Positions 22,637 through 34,626 of a stretch of DNA of 64,000 bases are shown piece by piece. The translations under genes and the position numbers were made by a program. Each line of letters starts with the position of its first letter. Position 1 is the stretch's first letter. The notes beneath the pieces are model-generated. The model was given only the letters and a program-made list of their open reading frames with translations, searched no databases and was not told the origin of the DNA. Source of the stretch: Linnemannia elongata (Eukaryota > Mortierellomycota > Mortierellomycetes > Mortierellales > Mortierellaceae); NCBI GenBank assembly GCA_036320915.1, contig JAXBDG010000009.1, positions 992,001 through 1,056,000 on the forward strand, read 5' to 3'.

Positions 22637-25600
22637 TTACGCCACTGATTTGGTAGAGGCATTCGAACTGGAGGTTGAAGTAGACAAAGCCGATGAAGCC
22701 GCCTTGGATGCCACAGAGGTAGAGTCCTCCGTGGGTGAGCCCGAGCTTGAACCGGTCGTCGTCTCCAACCACCGCTCAGCACGACCCTGCTTGACAAGAT
22801 CTCGGTACCACGATCCATACACCTTCTTGTTGAACTCGCTGACCGCCCGGATCTTCTCCAACAACGCCGACATCTCGTCCTCAAGTCCTGTCAACCCATG
22901 GGCCTCCATCTCTGCCGTGTTGAAGCTTAGCTTGGCCGCCAATGCCTCCGCCGCAGCCTTGTTGGCTTCTTCCGGCGATAACACCGGGGGCGCCACGCCA
23001 GCAGGGACAGGTGTGTTCGACTGCACTCCTTTTCCCGCTTCAACCTGCGATTTCTTGGTCAGAGATGTCGTCGTGGTGCCATTGCCCTGTCCTGAAGAGC
23101 CCGCGGACTGGCCTCCAGGAGATGTGGTCGTCTCCTCATCATCATCGTCACCCTTGTTCTGATCCTCACTGCCATCTGGGCTCTGAGAGGATGACATAGA
23201 AATCGCCGAAGCAAGGGAAGCACAGGAAGCCGAAAGAACCAGCATAGACGAACACGAGTGCAAGTAGAGCCAGCGACGGAAATGGATCAACAACCGCTTT
23301 TGAATCAACACGTACAATGTCGACGTTCTGCACAGCGCATTGTCCAACCATGCGGTCAACAAATTCGTATCCGAAGCCGACAGACTGGGAGCTGCTGGGG
23401 TGGCCTCTCCAGCTTTGGATGAGGCTGCTGTGGGTGATACCATGGCCGCCGCAGAGAGGGGGCGCGGAATGGTGATGGGGCTCCTCGTAGGGTGAAGAGG
23501 ATTATTACCGGTCGCCATCGACACAGCCTGGACAGAAGAGGCAAGACTTCCGCGTCGAAGACCCACTGTCGTCGGGATCGGAGTTTCGGGCGAAAGTGAA
23601 GATCGTTGACTTCCGGCCGCAGCTATTGTTGCTGCGGTGGCAGCAGCGCCATTCATACTCCTCTCCCGGACCCTTCGCGCGGCAAACTCGATTTGGATCA
23701 CAATGTCCTTCATTCCGCTGCTTCCACTACTGGCACTCGATCCATGCTGTCCTCCGGCGGATTTGGTCTGCGTGTTAGCCCCGAAATTGGCATTCTCGTC
23801 CGTCAACAAGAGCCATACCACTTTCTTTATCTCGACAAGATCCTGTGGCGTCCAGCAGTTTTGTGCCAATTGTCGGAAAAGAATCAATAAAATGCAGAGA
23901 ATCGTCAGGTCTTGGAAATCGTTGTGGAAGAGTAACAGACGATAGTGGTCCAGCTCGAATGTCTCCGGCATTGTATTCACCGATCCATGAGGTCGCAGTA
24001 TCATCTCCAGTAAACCTAGATAACGGAGTGTAGGTAAGTCAGCCAAATAATACAAACAACAACATCCGATATCTATATCCGTATGAAATGCTGCGCAAAT
24101 GACGAACCTTCATTCACAACACCGTCGAGGATGTTTTCGCCAATGTCTGTGCTGACAACACTCGTCCGTCGCTTGAAATTGATGGCTGCCTGCGCTGGTG
24201 ACAATGCCACTGGACTTGACCCCTGTGGGCTTCCATCATATTCCGTTGTTGGAGGAGGAGCAAGGCTCGGTCGCCGAGAAGACGGGAATGTAGCTACAGT
24301 AGGAGATGTCTTGCTGATTACCGACTGCTTAACCGATTCCCAATTGAGCCATGACTTCTTGAACCAACTCGTGGTCCGATGGAGGGATCCGCCACGTCCC
24401 AGGTGCTCCGTGAAGTATTTCTGCTCGAAATCGATCGAATTGTCCAGTAGCCAAGGCCTCAGTGTGCGCAGTTGATGGTTGGCAATGTCCTATTGTGATA
24501 GATCGAGTATAATGTCAACAATAGCTTCCAAGAAATAATCATCAGAAACAGGAGCAGGAACACAAACTGAGCGAAAACCTACCAGTTTCATCCATTCCAG
24601 AATTTCAAAGCACATACGAATGCCGCGCACGATTTCCTCCAAGTCCACCACAGTGTGGACCATGGACTCTACAAGGGAGTCGCGCATGGGCGCGCAGTGT
24701 CCCTTCAGCGAATCTCCGAGGTATCGGAACAACGCGTGTACATCAAGAACACCGTGGTCAAGCTCCTGCAAAATCAAATCAGGGTCTAAAGTCGATGTCA
24801 GCAACGTTCTCTCTGAATTCTCCTGATGGGCGGCGTCCTGCTGTGAAGGTTTGGAACCGTCCTGGTTTGTGGGCGGCGCCGGCAATAACGACAAGAGAAT
24901 CTCTCGCAGCTCGTCAATAAGCCGAGGCAAAAGGACTGCTTTGGGCAAGGGACACATCTGCTGGGCTTGCTGTTGGATCATTCGACTGGAAGGACTGGAT
25001 GCAGAAAGACCCGCCAGGCTAAGCATCTTGGTCGTCGCATCCCGTCGAGCTGAAAGGACCGCCCGGCGAGCATTAAGTTCTGCACCGACTTCATGCCAGA
25101 ATCGATCAGCCTCCCGTCTCTTTGCCAATCCGCGCTCGCCGTCAAAGTTAGGCCTGAACTGAAGATGAGGATCAAATACAATGTCGTGGCGAAGTTGAGG
25201 GTTCTTGAAGATCTCAAACAAATCCAGTTCGCGCAATGTATCGCGGGTGATAGGGAGCATCAGCGTGGCAGGGCTGGGTTTGACAACTTGCATGGCAGCG
25301 TTGGATCCTGATGGTCGAGAAGGCTGGTGAGCTGCAAGCTGTTGTTGAGAGCGGGTGGTAGACGAGGTCGAAGATGCACTCTTTGGAGGAACAACGCTAG
25401 TCCGCTGACCACTAGCTCCAGGCGATGGCCGTTGTTGAATCGGATCCTGATGCTGAGAGATGGTGGATATCCTCTGGGAGCTCGATTCTGGGGCTGGTTG
25501 AACTCGGCTGGAAGTTTCCTTGTGTCTACCGTCTGAAGGATACCCTTGCTGTGCCTTGGTTTCCTTGCGTGCCTCCGAATCCAATGGGTGGATGGATGGT

Positions 25601-27396
25601 TCTACGTTAGTCCGAGCCGGGGGTAGAGGCGTGAGCTCTGGGCCATCCAATGGGTGATGACGGTCATCCTGTGACTTTCCTGTCATATTGGGTCCTGGTG
25701 ATTCGCTGTCAAATGGATGAATCAGCGATGGCTGCCGAACCTGCAAGACAACGGTAGTGTCGTGTTGAACAGCATGAGAAGAAGCGTGCATCTGGAACGA
25801 TGGCTTCCTGGCGTTGTTGAGGGTAACCGAATCCTGCTTGTTGATGTGGTCGTTCTGGTCCCTGCTGGCCTTGTCTTGCCATGCCAAGGTATGGGCAGCC
25901 TCCGGTTGGGCCGTGTCGTCGGATACGCTTTCGTAGGTCTCGCCACTTTGATGTCTGGCGCGCTTGAGTCGCTCCGTGTTCTTGACACTCGAGGCAGCGG
26001 AGGAGGAAGAGGAGGAGGTAGAAGGAGAGGGTACTTCAAACGCCATTTGCTGCAGCTGAGGGCTTCTCTGTCGCTTATGATGAAGGGTATGTTGCTGGTC
26101 GATCTCCTGGTTGGTTTGGATGCGTTGTGGTAGGGTGTGGTTCAGGGTTGAATGAAGCTGTGTTTGGTTGAGGTTATGGGTAAGACCATGGATAGCCTGC
26201 TGCGGTGAGGGTGGGGGAAGTCGGTGTTGGATATGGAGAGACGCGTGAGAGTGTGATGTTGGCTCTTGGCTCTGACTGTGAGAAGTCAGTTCTGCAGTTG
26301 GGTCCTGTCCAGGCTGGTGAGAGGAGGACTGTCTACTTCTCCTTTCCTGCTGCTGTTGCTGCTGTTGGTGGACGATCCTATGCGATGGTTGAGTGCGGTC
26401 CGACACCGATACTTCAGATTCGGAAATCGTTCGAATGCGTCCAGTTGACTCCATATGCAATTGAGAAACGCTAGGTGCGCGGTGTTGATGTTCCAGGCCT
26501 GTCAGGGATTCCACTTGAGATTCTGCAGCAGGAGAGTTTTGAAGTTGAGTACAGCCACAAGAACTAGTGCAGAGGTTCCACGGCGTCTTAGATGAGTGCG
26601 AGGACTTCTTGATTCGTTTCCGCCGCGAGGTTGATGCGATATGTGGGCTGGAGGACGACGATGTGCTTGTGTAGGAAGACGAAGGCACGGGCGAGTGGTG
26701 CGACGCGCTAGAACTACGCCGCTTGGACCTTTTCTGGTTGAACGAAGTCAGCGTAGGTACGGTCGATATATCTCGGATGTTGATACTCCGAACGTCGGTG
26801 ACGATGACACTGTGCGCGCGTGTGGTGTCCTTGTGGCGGCTTCTACTGTTACCGCTGCTACTTTTGCTGCTGCTACTCGACCTGACGGCACTGGAACTGA
26901 TCGTCGTTGATGGGGATGAGGGCAGAGGTAGTGGTTGTGCTTCTGCCTTAGAGGAGCTTTGAGAGGGGGGTATTGATGATGGGGGGCGCGAGTTGAAGAT
27001 GCGAATGCTGGATAAGAAGTTTGGTAGGAAGATCCCTGTCCTTGCTGGCTGGCTGCTAGGAAGGTTGTCTTCGTTTTGGTCGGGTGACGAAGGTGGAGAT
27101 GATGGTGATGACTCGCTGTTGGAGGTTGGGGATGGGCTTGTATCACTGAGGGTATCTGGGACGGTCGGAAAAGAGTTGCGACTTGAGTCTGAAGGTTGGG
27201 CGGTAGCGGTGAATGCCAGTTCCGCTTTGGATGAAGATGAAGGGAAGGAATGTACAGAAGAGGGAAGCGAAGAGGTGGAGATACAAGTGGGGCCAGAGGT
27301 TGGTGAAGAAGGAGATGGTGTAGCAGAGGCTGAGGTCGTTCCTGGTGAAGGAGCGATAGAGGATGATGAAAGAGACGAGATGTCGCCAGGAGACAT
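22637..27396 (-). CDS. SOK1: TCP11/SOK1-family protein
   Basis: Exons 27396-24583, 24489-24108 and 24015-22637 join in phase, giving about 1,524 residues. The first ~700 are Ser/Gln/Pro-rich with a poly-Gln run (around base 26360). The TCP11 domain starts near residue 725: TRDTLRELDLFEIFKNPQLR, HDIVFDPHLQFRPNFDGERG, then helices through CFEILEWMKL, DIANHQLRTLRPWLLDNSID and FEQKYF, and LLEMILRPHG. Known family: yeast Sok1 was found as a high-copy suppressor of protein kinase A loss and mammalian TCP11 acts in cAMP signalling in sperm, so a link to cAMP/PKA is likely but inferred. The start is uncertain. The frame is open up to an ATG at 27651, but that extension is leucine-rich and looks like translated pyrimidine leader, so I prefer 27396. 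The C-terminus is Ser-rich. Confidence 0.88.
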
Positions 27397-28204
27397 CTTT
27401 GAAGTAGCAGAGGCCTCGTTTGTGGAGGAAGAAGGGATGGCTAAGAGAGCGTATTGAAAAGGCAAGGTAGGACAAGGATAAGACAGAGAGCGAGAAAGAG
27501 AGTGAGAAAAGCGCGAGTGTGAGAGTGTGAGAATGGGTAAGTAACAGATGCGTGTTGAAGGAGTCAGGAGGATGAACAGGAGAAGGACAGGGAGAAGTGA
27601 GGAGACAGGAGGAGCAACGAGGAGAGAACAAAAGTTGAATCTGGTGAGCATAGATGCGATCCTAGCATTCGCCGCTTATGCTTTTTGTCAAGTTTTCTCT
27701 TTGTATTCTTTCTTCTTTTGTGTGTGTTTTTTTGGTTGCTTTAAGACTGGAGACACACCCAAAAGACCAGGCAGCTCCTCGTCTTTTTTATTTCTTGTCT
27801 TCATCATGACTCTCACCACCTCCTCCCTTTCTTCTGTCTCCTCTTATTTTTCATACTTTTTTTCGCACAAACGTAAACATGGGCTTTAAGGGATAAGAGG
27901 GTCTGGACGTAGAAAACTCGATAGGAAGTGAAGAACCCTCAAAGAACACAATAGATTCCTTTCGCACATACTTTTTCTGAGTTGAGCGAAAAGAATCGAT
28001 CTAGGACTCCAATGACGCTCCTTTCGAAGCTGTTGAGAAAAAAAAAATGGTACGCCGACCAACAATTCGAGATGAGGAGAAAAGGTTTTTGTAAAAAAAA
28101 ATGCGACAGAGATGATATGGAACTCCAAAGGAAACAAGAACGAAGGGGTAGGAGGATGGAAACGTTGTGAAGAGCAAACAGGGAAAGTGGGAGAGGCAGA
28201 GGGG

Positions 28205-28242
<38 letters not shown>

Positions 28243-28530
28243 GTAAAAGAGAACAAACGACGAGGAATGAGTGGATTGCATGGCCTGGAAGGTAAGTGAG
28301 GGTTGGAGGAAGAGAACACACTTAGATGGAATGATGTAAATAGTTCAACATGCAACACTATAAAGCATATTTTTTTTCTGTTTCTGTTTTCATACGCAGC
28401 GGCCCTCAATTGTTTTTTTGTCCTTCTCTTGCACACTTCTTCACGCTTCAACCTACACTTATTACTTATTGTTCTTACATTACTTCAACCTATCCATCAC
28501 TCCCCGTTCCTACTCCTGTGCCATGACATC
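27397..28530. other. Upstream region of SOK1-like gene with A34 tract
   Basis: About 1.1 kb without a supported gene. The part next to SOK1 (27430-27640) is purine-rich on the + strand, hence C/T-rich on the coding strand, with GAGAGTGAGAG repeats. An A tract lies at 28207-28240. The right end (28380-28530) is C/T-rich on the + strand. A short second exon of the neighbouring minus-strand gene might end near 28500; see that entry. Confidence 0.5.
28207..28240. repeat. A34 homopolymer
   Basis: Unbroken run of 34 A residues in the intergenic region upstream of the SOK1-like gene. Confidence 0.95.
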
Positions 28531-29670
28531 CTATCGTCCTGCATGCCCGTCTGATCGAATGCTGTCGTAGTAACCGTGTTGGATCAAAGGAATAAAGAAA
28601 AAAAAAACACTACCTTGTTCAACGCAGAATTCTTCAGAGTCATGAATGTGTGCGACAGTTATCTGGGTCGACTTCCAGCCTCCTCGGTTATCCGCGCCAC
28701 TGCTACTGTTGGATATGCGGTGTTTGTCGTGCCGCCTGGACCGACTATGCTTTGAACGAGACCGCGAGGAGGATGAGTTATCATTGCTCAATATTTGGTG
28801 GCGGCTCGACCGAGAAGAGCTTGATTTTCTCCGCTTGCATCTCCTGTGCTCGTCTCGACTGGAGTTGTTGGCTTGGATGTCTGCCTCTGGGCTTGACAAA
28901 ACGCTGTCCTGGTCCATAATGTGACCCATCACAACGGCATGGTCTTGGATGCCGCATATGCTGTTGTTGTTATTGTTATTGAAGCGGTTGTTTGTTTGGT
29001 TGTTGTTTTTGTGTTTGTTGTCAAATTTCTCCTGCCGTGACAGTGACGATAGTGAGGGGAATGATGGACTGCCACTTTGAGGTTGTCTCTTTTCCTGTGG
29101 TTGTGGCTGGTCTATCGAGGACAGATGTTGCACCTGTACCGAGGCAGTCAAGAACTGGGATAGAGAGATGGACCTCTCTGACTGGAAGTCTATTGATGGT
29201 GATAGTTGATGGTGGGTCGAAGAGTGAGTAGGTACTGTTGAAGTTGTTGGCGAAGGAGGGGGAGAAGGAGAAGGAGAAGAGGGCTCAAAGGGCTTAGACA
29301 GGTCAAAGCTCTGGTGGATAGCGAGGACGTCGGCATGTCGGTTGATGTTGGGTCGGATATGGGAAGAGGTGAGGCAGGGTACCGAGACTGTTGAGGCGCC
29401 TATGGTCCCCCGCCGAGAATGGTGGCGCACAGGAGCAGAGGATGAATTATGGGGTTGAGAAGGGGGAGCCAACGCTGGAGACGCCGAGGTCGAGACGGAG
29501 ACGGAGCGGTAGGGGAGAGAGTGAGAAGAAGTAGCTGCAGAGGTCGAGGTGGTTGAGGAGACCGAGGTCGTTGCAGAGGCAACGAGGAGGGGAGCTGAAG
29601 GCGAGGTGGCAGGAGATGCAGAGGAAGTCGAGGTTGAAGTTGTTGAGGCTGAAGTTGGATCGTGGTGCAT
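28531..29670 (-). CDS. Ser/Thr-rich hypothetical protein with RS-like basic tail
   Basis: An open frame of 379 codons from the ATG at 29670. The N-terminal third is Ser/Thr/Ala/Pro low complexity. The middle has better-ordered text (HADVLAIHQSFDLSKPFEP, FQSERSISLSQFL), then an Asn-rich run, then an Arg/Ser-rich basic block (RRCKRRKSSSSRSSRH, SRSRSKHSRSRRHDKH) resembling RS or nuclear signals. A final compact segment, ITVAHIHDSEEFCVEQ, reads like real coding sequence just before a donor, GAACAAG|GTAGTG (about 28610). Reading on from there gives a Phe run and a stop. Splicing to an AG near 28563 would instead add about 20 residues starting AFDQTGMQDD. Both ends are possible. I do not recognise the family and nuclear location is inference only. 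The upstream leader is strongly C/T-rich on the coding strand. Confidence 0.5.
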   Translation of the reverse strand: MHHDPTSASTTSTSTSSASPATSPSAPLLVASATTSVSSTTSTSAATSSHSLPYRSVSVSTSASPALAPPSQPHNSSSAPVRHHSRRGTIGASTVSVPCLTSSHIRPNINRHADVLAIHQSFDLSKPFEPSSPSPSPPPSPTTSTVPTHSSTHHQLSPSIDFQSERSISLSQFLTASVQVQHLSSIDQPQPQEKRQPQSGSPSFPSLSSLSRQEKFDNKHKNNNQTNNRFNNNNNNSICGIQDHAVVMGHIMDQDSVLSSPEADIQANNSSRDEHRRCKRRKSSSSRSSRHQILSNDNSSSSRSRSKHSRSRRHDKHRISNSSSGADNRGGWKSTQITVAHIHDSEEFCVEQGSVFFFFIPLIQHGYYDSIRSDGHAGR

Positions 29671-30557
29671 TGGTGGCAAAGGAAAAAGAAAGAGAGGCCT
29701 CTATGAGGGTTGTTTGATTCCAGCTGCCTGTTGGTTTTATGTTCCTGTTGTTGGGCAATGGAGGTGGAGGGGATGTCTTTGGTGGTGGTTGTTATGTAAT
29801 GGACAATAGGAAAATGAGTTGGAGTGGGAGGAGGAGGAGGAGGAGGAGGAGGAGTGAGTGAAGGAAAGGTAAAGAAAGGCAAGGAAAGGGGGGTGGAAGA
29901 GGAAATAGGGCACGGGTACACACACGGTCGCTCTTCCTCGGTGGGAGTGGTGTTGGCGGTAGTGGCAGAAAGAAGTGGAAAAGAACGAGGGAGAAAAAAA
30001 AAAAAAGGCAAGAGCAAAAGCAAGAGCAAGCAAGAAAAAAATAACAGTGACAAAGGCAAAGTATGAGGAAGGGAATGAGCAAAAGAAAAACGAAGGAAGA
30101 GCAAAAAGGAAAAGGGAATGCAAAAGGACAAGAAGAAAGTACGAGGAAGTAAAATAGAAGGGCCTTCAACGTATAATAAGAGAGAAAAGAGGGAGAGAGA
30201 GGGAGAGAGGGCGAGAGTGAGAGTGAGAGTGAGAGAAAGAGAGAGTGAGAGTGCGTGAGAGTGCGTGAGAGGGAGAGAGAAAGAGAGAGGGTGAAGAAGG
30301 GGGCAATGAATAGAGTGGTTGAGAAAAGAGCTTCTTTCTTCCTCGACTTGGCCACCGTTTCCTCACCTCAGGCTCAGTCTCACTCACTGCCCCTCTGTGG
30401 TAGTTCTCCCTGTCTCCTGGGTGCTCCCTTTTTCTTTTCTCTCTTCATCACACCTCCGACCACACCTCATTCATCGCCAGGATCAGTCCCCGAACGCACC
30501 ACACTACCACCGCCACAGTCCCTTCCTTTCTTCTTTCTCCCAGGACACTTGTGACAC
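29671..30557. promoter_or_regulatory. Divergent upstream region with long polypurine tract
   Basis: This 890-base region separates two outward-facing genes. From about 29820 to 30300 the + strand is almost all A and G, including GGAGGAGGA repeats (29827-29855), AAAGCAAGAGCAAG repeats (30007-30035) and GAGAGTGAGAGTGAGAG runs (30181-30290). From 30340 to 30540 the bias flips to C/T-rich. So each gene is preceded by a pyrimidine-rich stretch on its own coding strand. No named site was found. Confidence 0.55.
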
Positions 30558-32515
30558 ATGCGGATCCCATCACCAGACGCGGCAAGAGCATCGGTAAGAA
30601 CGATCTGATCCTTTTTTCTCGTCATTTTTATCACTAGCACACCCGGAAACCCGCTTTTCCAGCTTCATTTTTTATTCCGTCCCACTATACAAAAAAGACC
30701 CGCATAGCCAGCTGGGGAGGGAGAAGTGAGGTCCTGGCTTAGGCATGAAAAAAAAATGACTCGATTCGACTCCCGCTCTTGCCTTTTTCTTTCCCTTTTG
30801 CAATTTGGCTTTTGGGGGTGTGCGAAGGCAGGGAGATAGGGAGAGGGAGGTGGGGGTTCTCACCCCTGCAAAAGTTTCATCGTTTGTTTTTTTTTCTGCT
30901 TGTCATTCTTTGTTTTATTGTTTGTCGTTCAATGAGAAAAATGACAACAGCAGGTCATCCCGTCAGCTGCATCGTGCCCTATGCTATCGAATAGAAACTT
31001 TTATTTTGGATTTGCTAATACACACAGAAACTCACTTCTACTAGAGGGTCCATAAGAAATTCCACCCCATAATTCACATATAATCCACATGGTCCATGGG
31101 TCTAAAAAAAAAAATCTATGGCTCAGTCAGCTAACAGAAAACATTTTTTTTTTCATTCTCAGACCCAGGCCATCTTGCTAGCATACCTATGTGATCGATA
31201 CCATGACCTCGCCACTTACGCATCCGAATCTCTCAAGCAACGCGTCCACTTTATGGCAAAGCCCGACGGGTCAAACCTCAAGGACCTCTTCATCTGGGAT
31301 ACGCCTCTTTCAACTCGCTCCCTCGGACAAATCGCCTCTCCGCGCTGGACTCCAAGCCAGATTCAGGACTATATCCACCAGCATTGGTCAGCCGATCAGT
31401 TTCCGTTGCACCCGCCTAATAATTGCAATTCCTGGGAGGCCGTTGAGGTGTATTTTAAGGAGCTTGACCAGGAGACTGTCCAGGCCATGGTCCCGATCGG
31501 GGTTCAGCGGGATGGGGAGAACGAGGTCACACTGTTAGTCGTCCTGACAGCTGAACTGGATTCAGGAGATCAGGACAAGGATTCTTCCGAGGAGGGAGGA
31601 CGACCAGTAGGTGGTAATGTTGGAGGAAGGTCGACGTCGAAGCAAGGAGAGAGGACTGTCTGGAAATATCACGACATGGTGACGGTAAATGAGACCAACT
31701 GGGAGCAGAATGGCTGGACCATCCTCTTACCAAATCATTACCAACTTCAGGAACCTACGTCATCCGACAAGCACACAGGTATTGGGACTGACAAACAATC
31801 CGGGGGGGACGAAGAGAAGAATGAGCAGCAGGACGATGAGGATGACTCGGATGATGACTACTGGGGCCAGTACGGAGATGCAGAGGACGAATCGGCAGCG
31901 GACGAAATTAACGGGAAGTCCAAACATAAGCAGGATCCTTCAGGCACCACTAATAAGACCCCACTGGACGAAGACGACGAGGAGGAACTCTATTGGCGCA
32001 AGTATAGTGAGCAGCAGGAGGAACAGGACGAACTTGAACGCAAAAAGAAGATGCAAGAACAACAACAGTTATTAGAGCACCCACCAGCAACAGCAGCAAC
32101 AGGACCTCACCATCTTGGTCCTCAGGAGTCTTCCAAGGCCCCTACCCCGCTCCCTGGACAAGTTGATCCCAACATGTTGTCGTCGTTGCTTCAGTCTTTG
32201 GTCATGGAGGGTGTCCAACAGATGTACCCGACCTCCTTCTCGGAACTGGACCAACAGCAGCAGGGTCCACTTTTACAACAACAGCATCATACAACTGTCA
32301 ACCTCCCTGTCGCTACATCAGTGCAAGACTCTGTATCACCTCAGCCCTCAGCAGCACTCTTACATAAGGACAACACTTCACATCTGGTCGACAGTGGGGA
32401 CTCGCAGTCGAAACTGATGGGCTCTATGCGGTCGCTGATAGCAGACTTAACTCGTGCAGGATATACCAAAGACCAAGTCTTTGCCATGATTGAATCCATC
32501 TACAACTCACAATAA
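30558..32515 (+). CDS. Conserved-looking acidic hypothetical protein
   Basis: Two exons, 30558-30593 and 31163-32515, join in phase to give 462 residues; the first codes only MRIPSPDAARAS. The N-terminal 150 residues look globular: TQAILLAYLCDRYHDLATYA, a WTPSQIQDYIHQHW helix and a two-strand segment MVPIGVQRDGENEVTLLVVL. A strongly acidic centre follows with two related motifs, DDDYWGQYGDAEDE and EEELYWRKYSEQQEE, then a Gln-rich region, and a helical C-terminus (MRSLIADLTRAGYTKDQVFAM) ending IESIYNSQ. The [D/E]-YW-x-x-Y repeat is the most specific feature. I do not recognise a named family or function. The short first exon is chosen because its donor (TCG|GTAAGAAC) restores phase; the unspliced ATG at 31118 would add residues from the intron end. 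Confidence 0.7.
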
Positions 32516-32590
32516 ACTGTTTTGTGGGCAGACAATTGCATGAACAGTGTAGAATGAACTGAGCAAAACCATGTGTTTATTATCATTAGG

Positions 32591-32616
32591 GGTAGTAGTA
32601 GTAGTGGTAGTAGTAA
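32591..32616. repeat. GTA trinucleotide repeat at convergent 3' ends
   Basis: Imperfect GTA repeats lie in the 176-base gap between the stops of the acidic hypothetical gene and the lipase gene. Confidence 0.85.
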
Positions 32617-32691
32617 TTTTTTGTGGGTAGTAGTGGTTTATATCGTGTCCAACTCTGGGGGGAGAGAGGAGAGGAGGGGAGAGGGGTGGCT

Positions 32692-34626
32692 TTAGTGACC
32701 CTCCTTGTACATAAGTGTAGCGATGTTCATATAGAAATCAATCGCATCAAAAGGCTTCTGTTCATATCCAATCTTCAATCTATACCGATTGTTCAGATCC
32801 CAATGGTCCGCGTCCTCTGTGCCGACATAATGACCCCACCGCGCACTATGCGTCGACACCAGACCATCATTCTCGCCCTCCTTCGCCTTGATGATCTCCC
32901 ATGGGATTCCCAGTGGTGCCCAGACAGGGATCTGTTTGACAGCGGCGCCATAAGAATAGTAGGACACGCGAGGATCGTCGGGGGTGTTGGGGTTGAAGAC
33001 GTTCTGGCAGTAGTCTGTCGTCAGGTTGGCGTAGGCTGGGGTGTCAAGGTATGGGATCAGGCGGTTCAGTAATGGGCTGATAATGGGGTTACCGCTGGAT
33101 TGAGAGGGTGGGGGCGGTGGAGGACCTGCAAAGGATCCCGTGGACGTGTATTGGCTGGAGTAGGTGAAAGGGGGAGGGACGGTCGTCGTATCGAAAGAAG
33201 TGTTGGATTCCTCTGCGGTCTGAAATGCTCTTAAAGCTTCCTGAAGGTCCAGAGCCGCAGCTTTTGACAGCCGCGCAGCCTCACCCAATTTCCGCATAGC
33301 CTCTTCCTCCGCGTGTTGAAGGTGTCCGACTCCGATGCTGTCTCGGAACCAGTCCATGACAGGGCTGCCTCGGTGGGGTGTTGAGAGTGTTGTGAGGGAT
33401 TTAACTTTGTAGTTCTTGTCGTGGATGTGGCTGATCAGGTACCTGCAGTCCAGTCCGCCCTATGGTTGGTAATACATCCAAGATGACAATTAGTAAAAAC
33501 AAATCTTGGTCTCCAATGCTTCGAAACATAGCCATAGCCCATCCTTTGTCCAAATGGAAGTGTTAAGTTTACCATAGAGTGAGCGAGAAAGTTGACGTGC
33601 ATGCCCTCGACGGTGTTGGTCAGCATCCTGTGAAGTGCCTCTGCTCGCCTCTTGATCGATCCCGTCCTAACAAGTTGAGAGTAATAATGTTAGTGTTTGT
33701 CGCGCCTCTATTGGTCGGAACTGCTCCTCACAAACTTCGCCCAACAAAAATCTATTTTTTTATGTTCTGTTCCACATGAGCATGTCACCATAGTCACGCA
33801 GTCGTACAGGTACATCTCTTCGTATCCACTCCTCCTGATCGGCAGGCAACCTTGTCGTCACAAGGCCTTTTCTATTATTCCCTTCCCCATCACTTTTTTT
33901 TTTTTTTTTGCACTTCTGACATATCATGCCACGCCTTTGTCTTATTGTGTGACATCAACAAAAAAAACCTTACGGGGGATAAAGAGATGAAGACTCACTT
34001 ACTTGGGCACACTGGCAACAAAGACCTTGGCACCCAACTTTGTCAACGCCTTCTGAATACCCTTCCAGTAATGGATCTGCAAATACGGGATCGTATCAGG
34101 TCCCATCTTGTCAAACCCAAACAAGCCTAATCAATCACGCACGCATGAAATAGCATGGTGACAATGAAATGAATCCGAAGCAAACACTTAACAAGGTTAG
34201 ATTCCACACCACTTGATGAGACAACACACGTTTTTCGTTTCTTTTTATGTACGGATTGCAAGTCGCTGCTTGTTGCTTACCATGACAGAGCACAATGGGA
34301 TGTCGTGGCGCAGAATAACAAGAACTAACAACGGGCATGGTGTATTCGTAATTCTGTTTTATCCGATTCTCCAATAGACCCCTCCAGGGTGATTGCAGCG
34401 ATGGGTACTGTGCATGTCGGCTCTGACTTTGCGACCGTTGCTGCTGTCCGTGTTGGTGCTGATCGACGTCACTTAAGACCTGGCTGTGGTCGGTTGAAGA
34501 GGAGGAGGAAGTGGCGAGGCCAAGAGTGGATTTGAGGGAGATGTATATAGCGTTGGTGGATTGGACGGTGGCCGAGAGAGAGTTGCGGACCTGGGAGGCA
34601 AGAAACGCGGTCGTGTTCACTAGCAT
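32692..34626 (-). CDS. Alpha/beta-hydrolase lipase (triacylglycerol lipase-like)
   Basis: Exons 34626-34281, 34126-34003, 33666-33573 and 33459-32692 keep phase and give 443 residues. HPIVLCHGLFGFDKMGP is the oxyanion-side HG motif. The nucleophile elbow AHSMGGLDCRYL (Ser187) is split by an intron after Met. STPHRGSPVMDW follows. The remaining triad members fit Asp386 in ENDGLVS and His407 in DADHWDLNNRY. Known family: esterases and lipases acting on neutral acylglycerols. Substrate and location cannot be read here. The N-terminus has no clear signal peptide: about 100 residues of Ser/Gln-rich text precede the fold, so an intracellular role is possible. Between residues 240 and 310 there is a helical and proline-rich insertion (GPPPPPPSQSS), probably a lid region. 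Convergent with the upstream acidic hypothetical gene. Confidence 0.87.

Noticed and set aside
27397..27651. Upstream ATG of the SOK1-like gene giving a Leu-rich, signal-like N-terminus
   Set aside because: The stretch is a C/T-rich leader in an open frame; similar leaders precede other genes here, and family members lack such a hydrophobic start.
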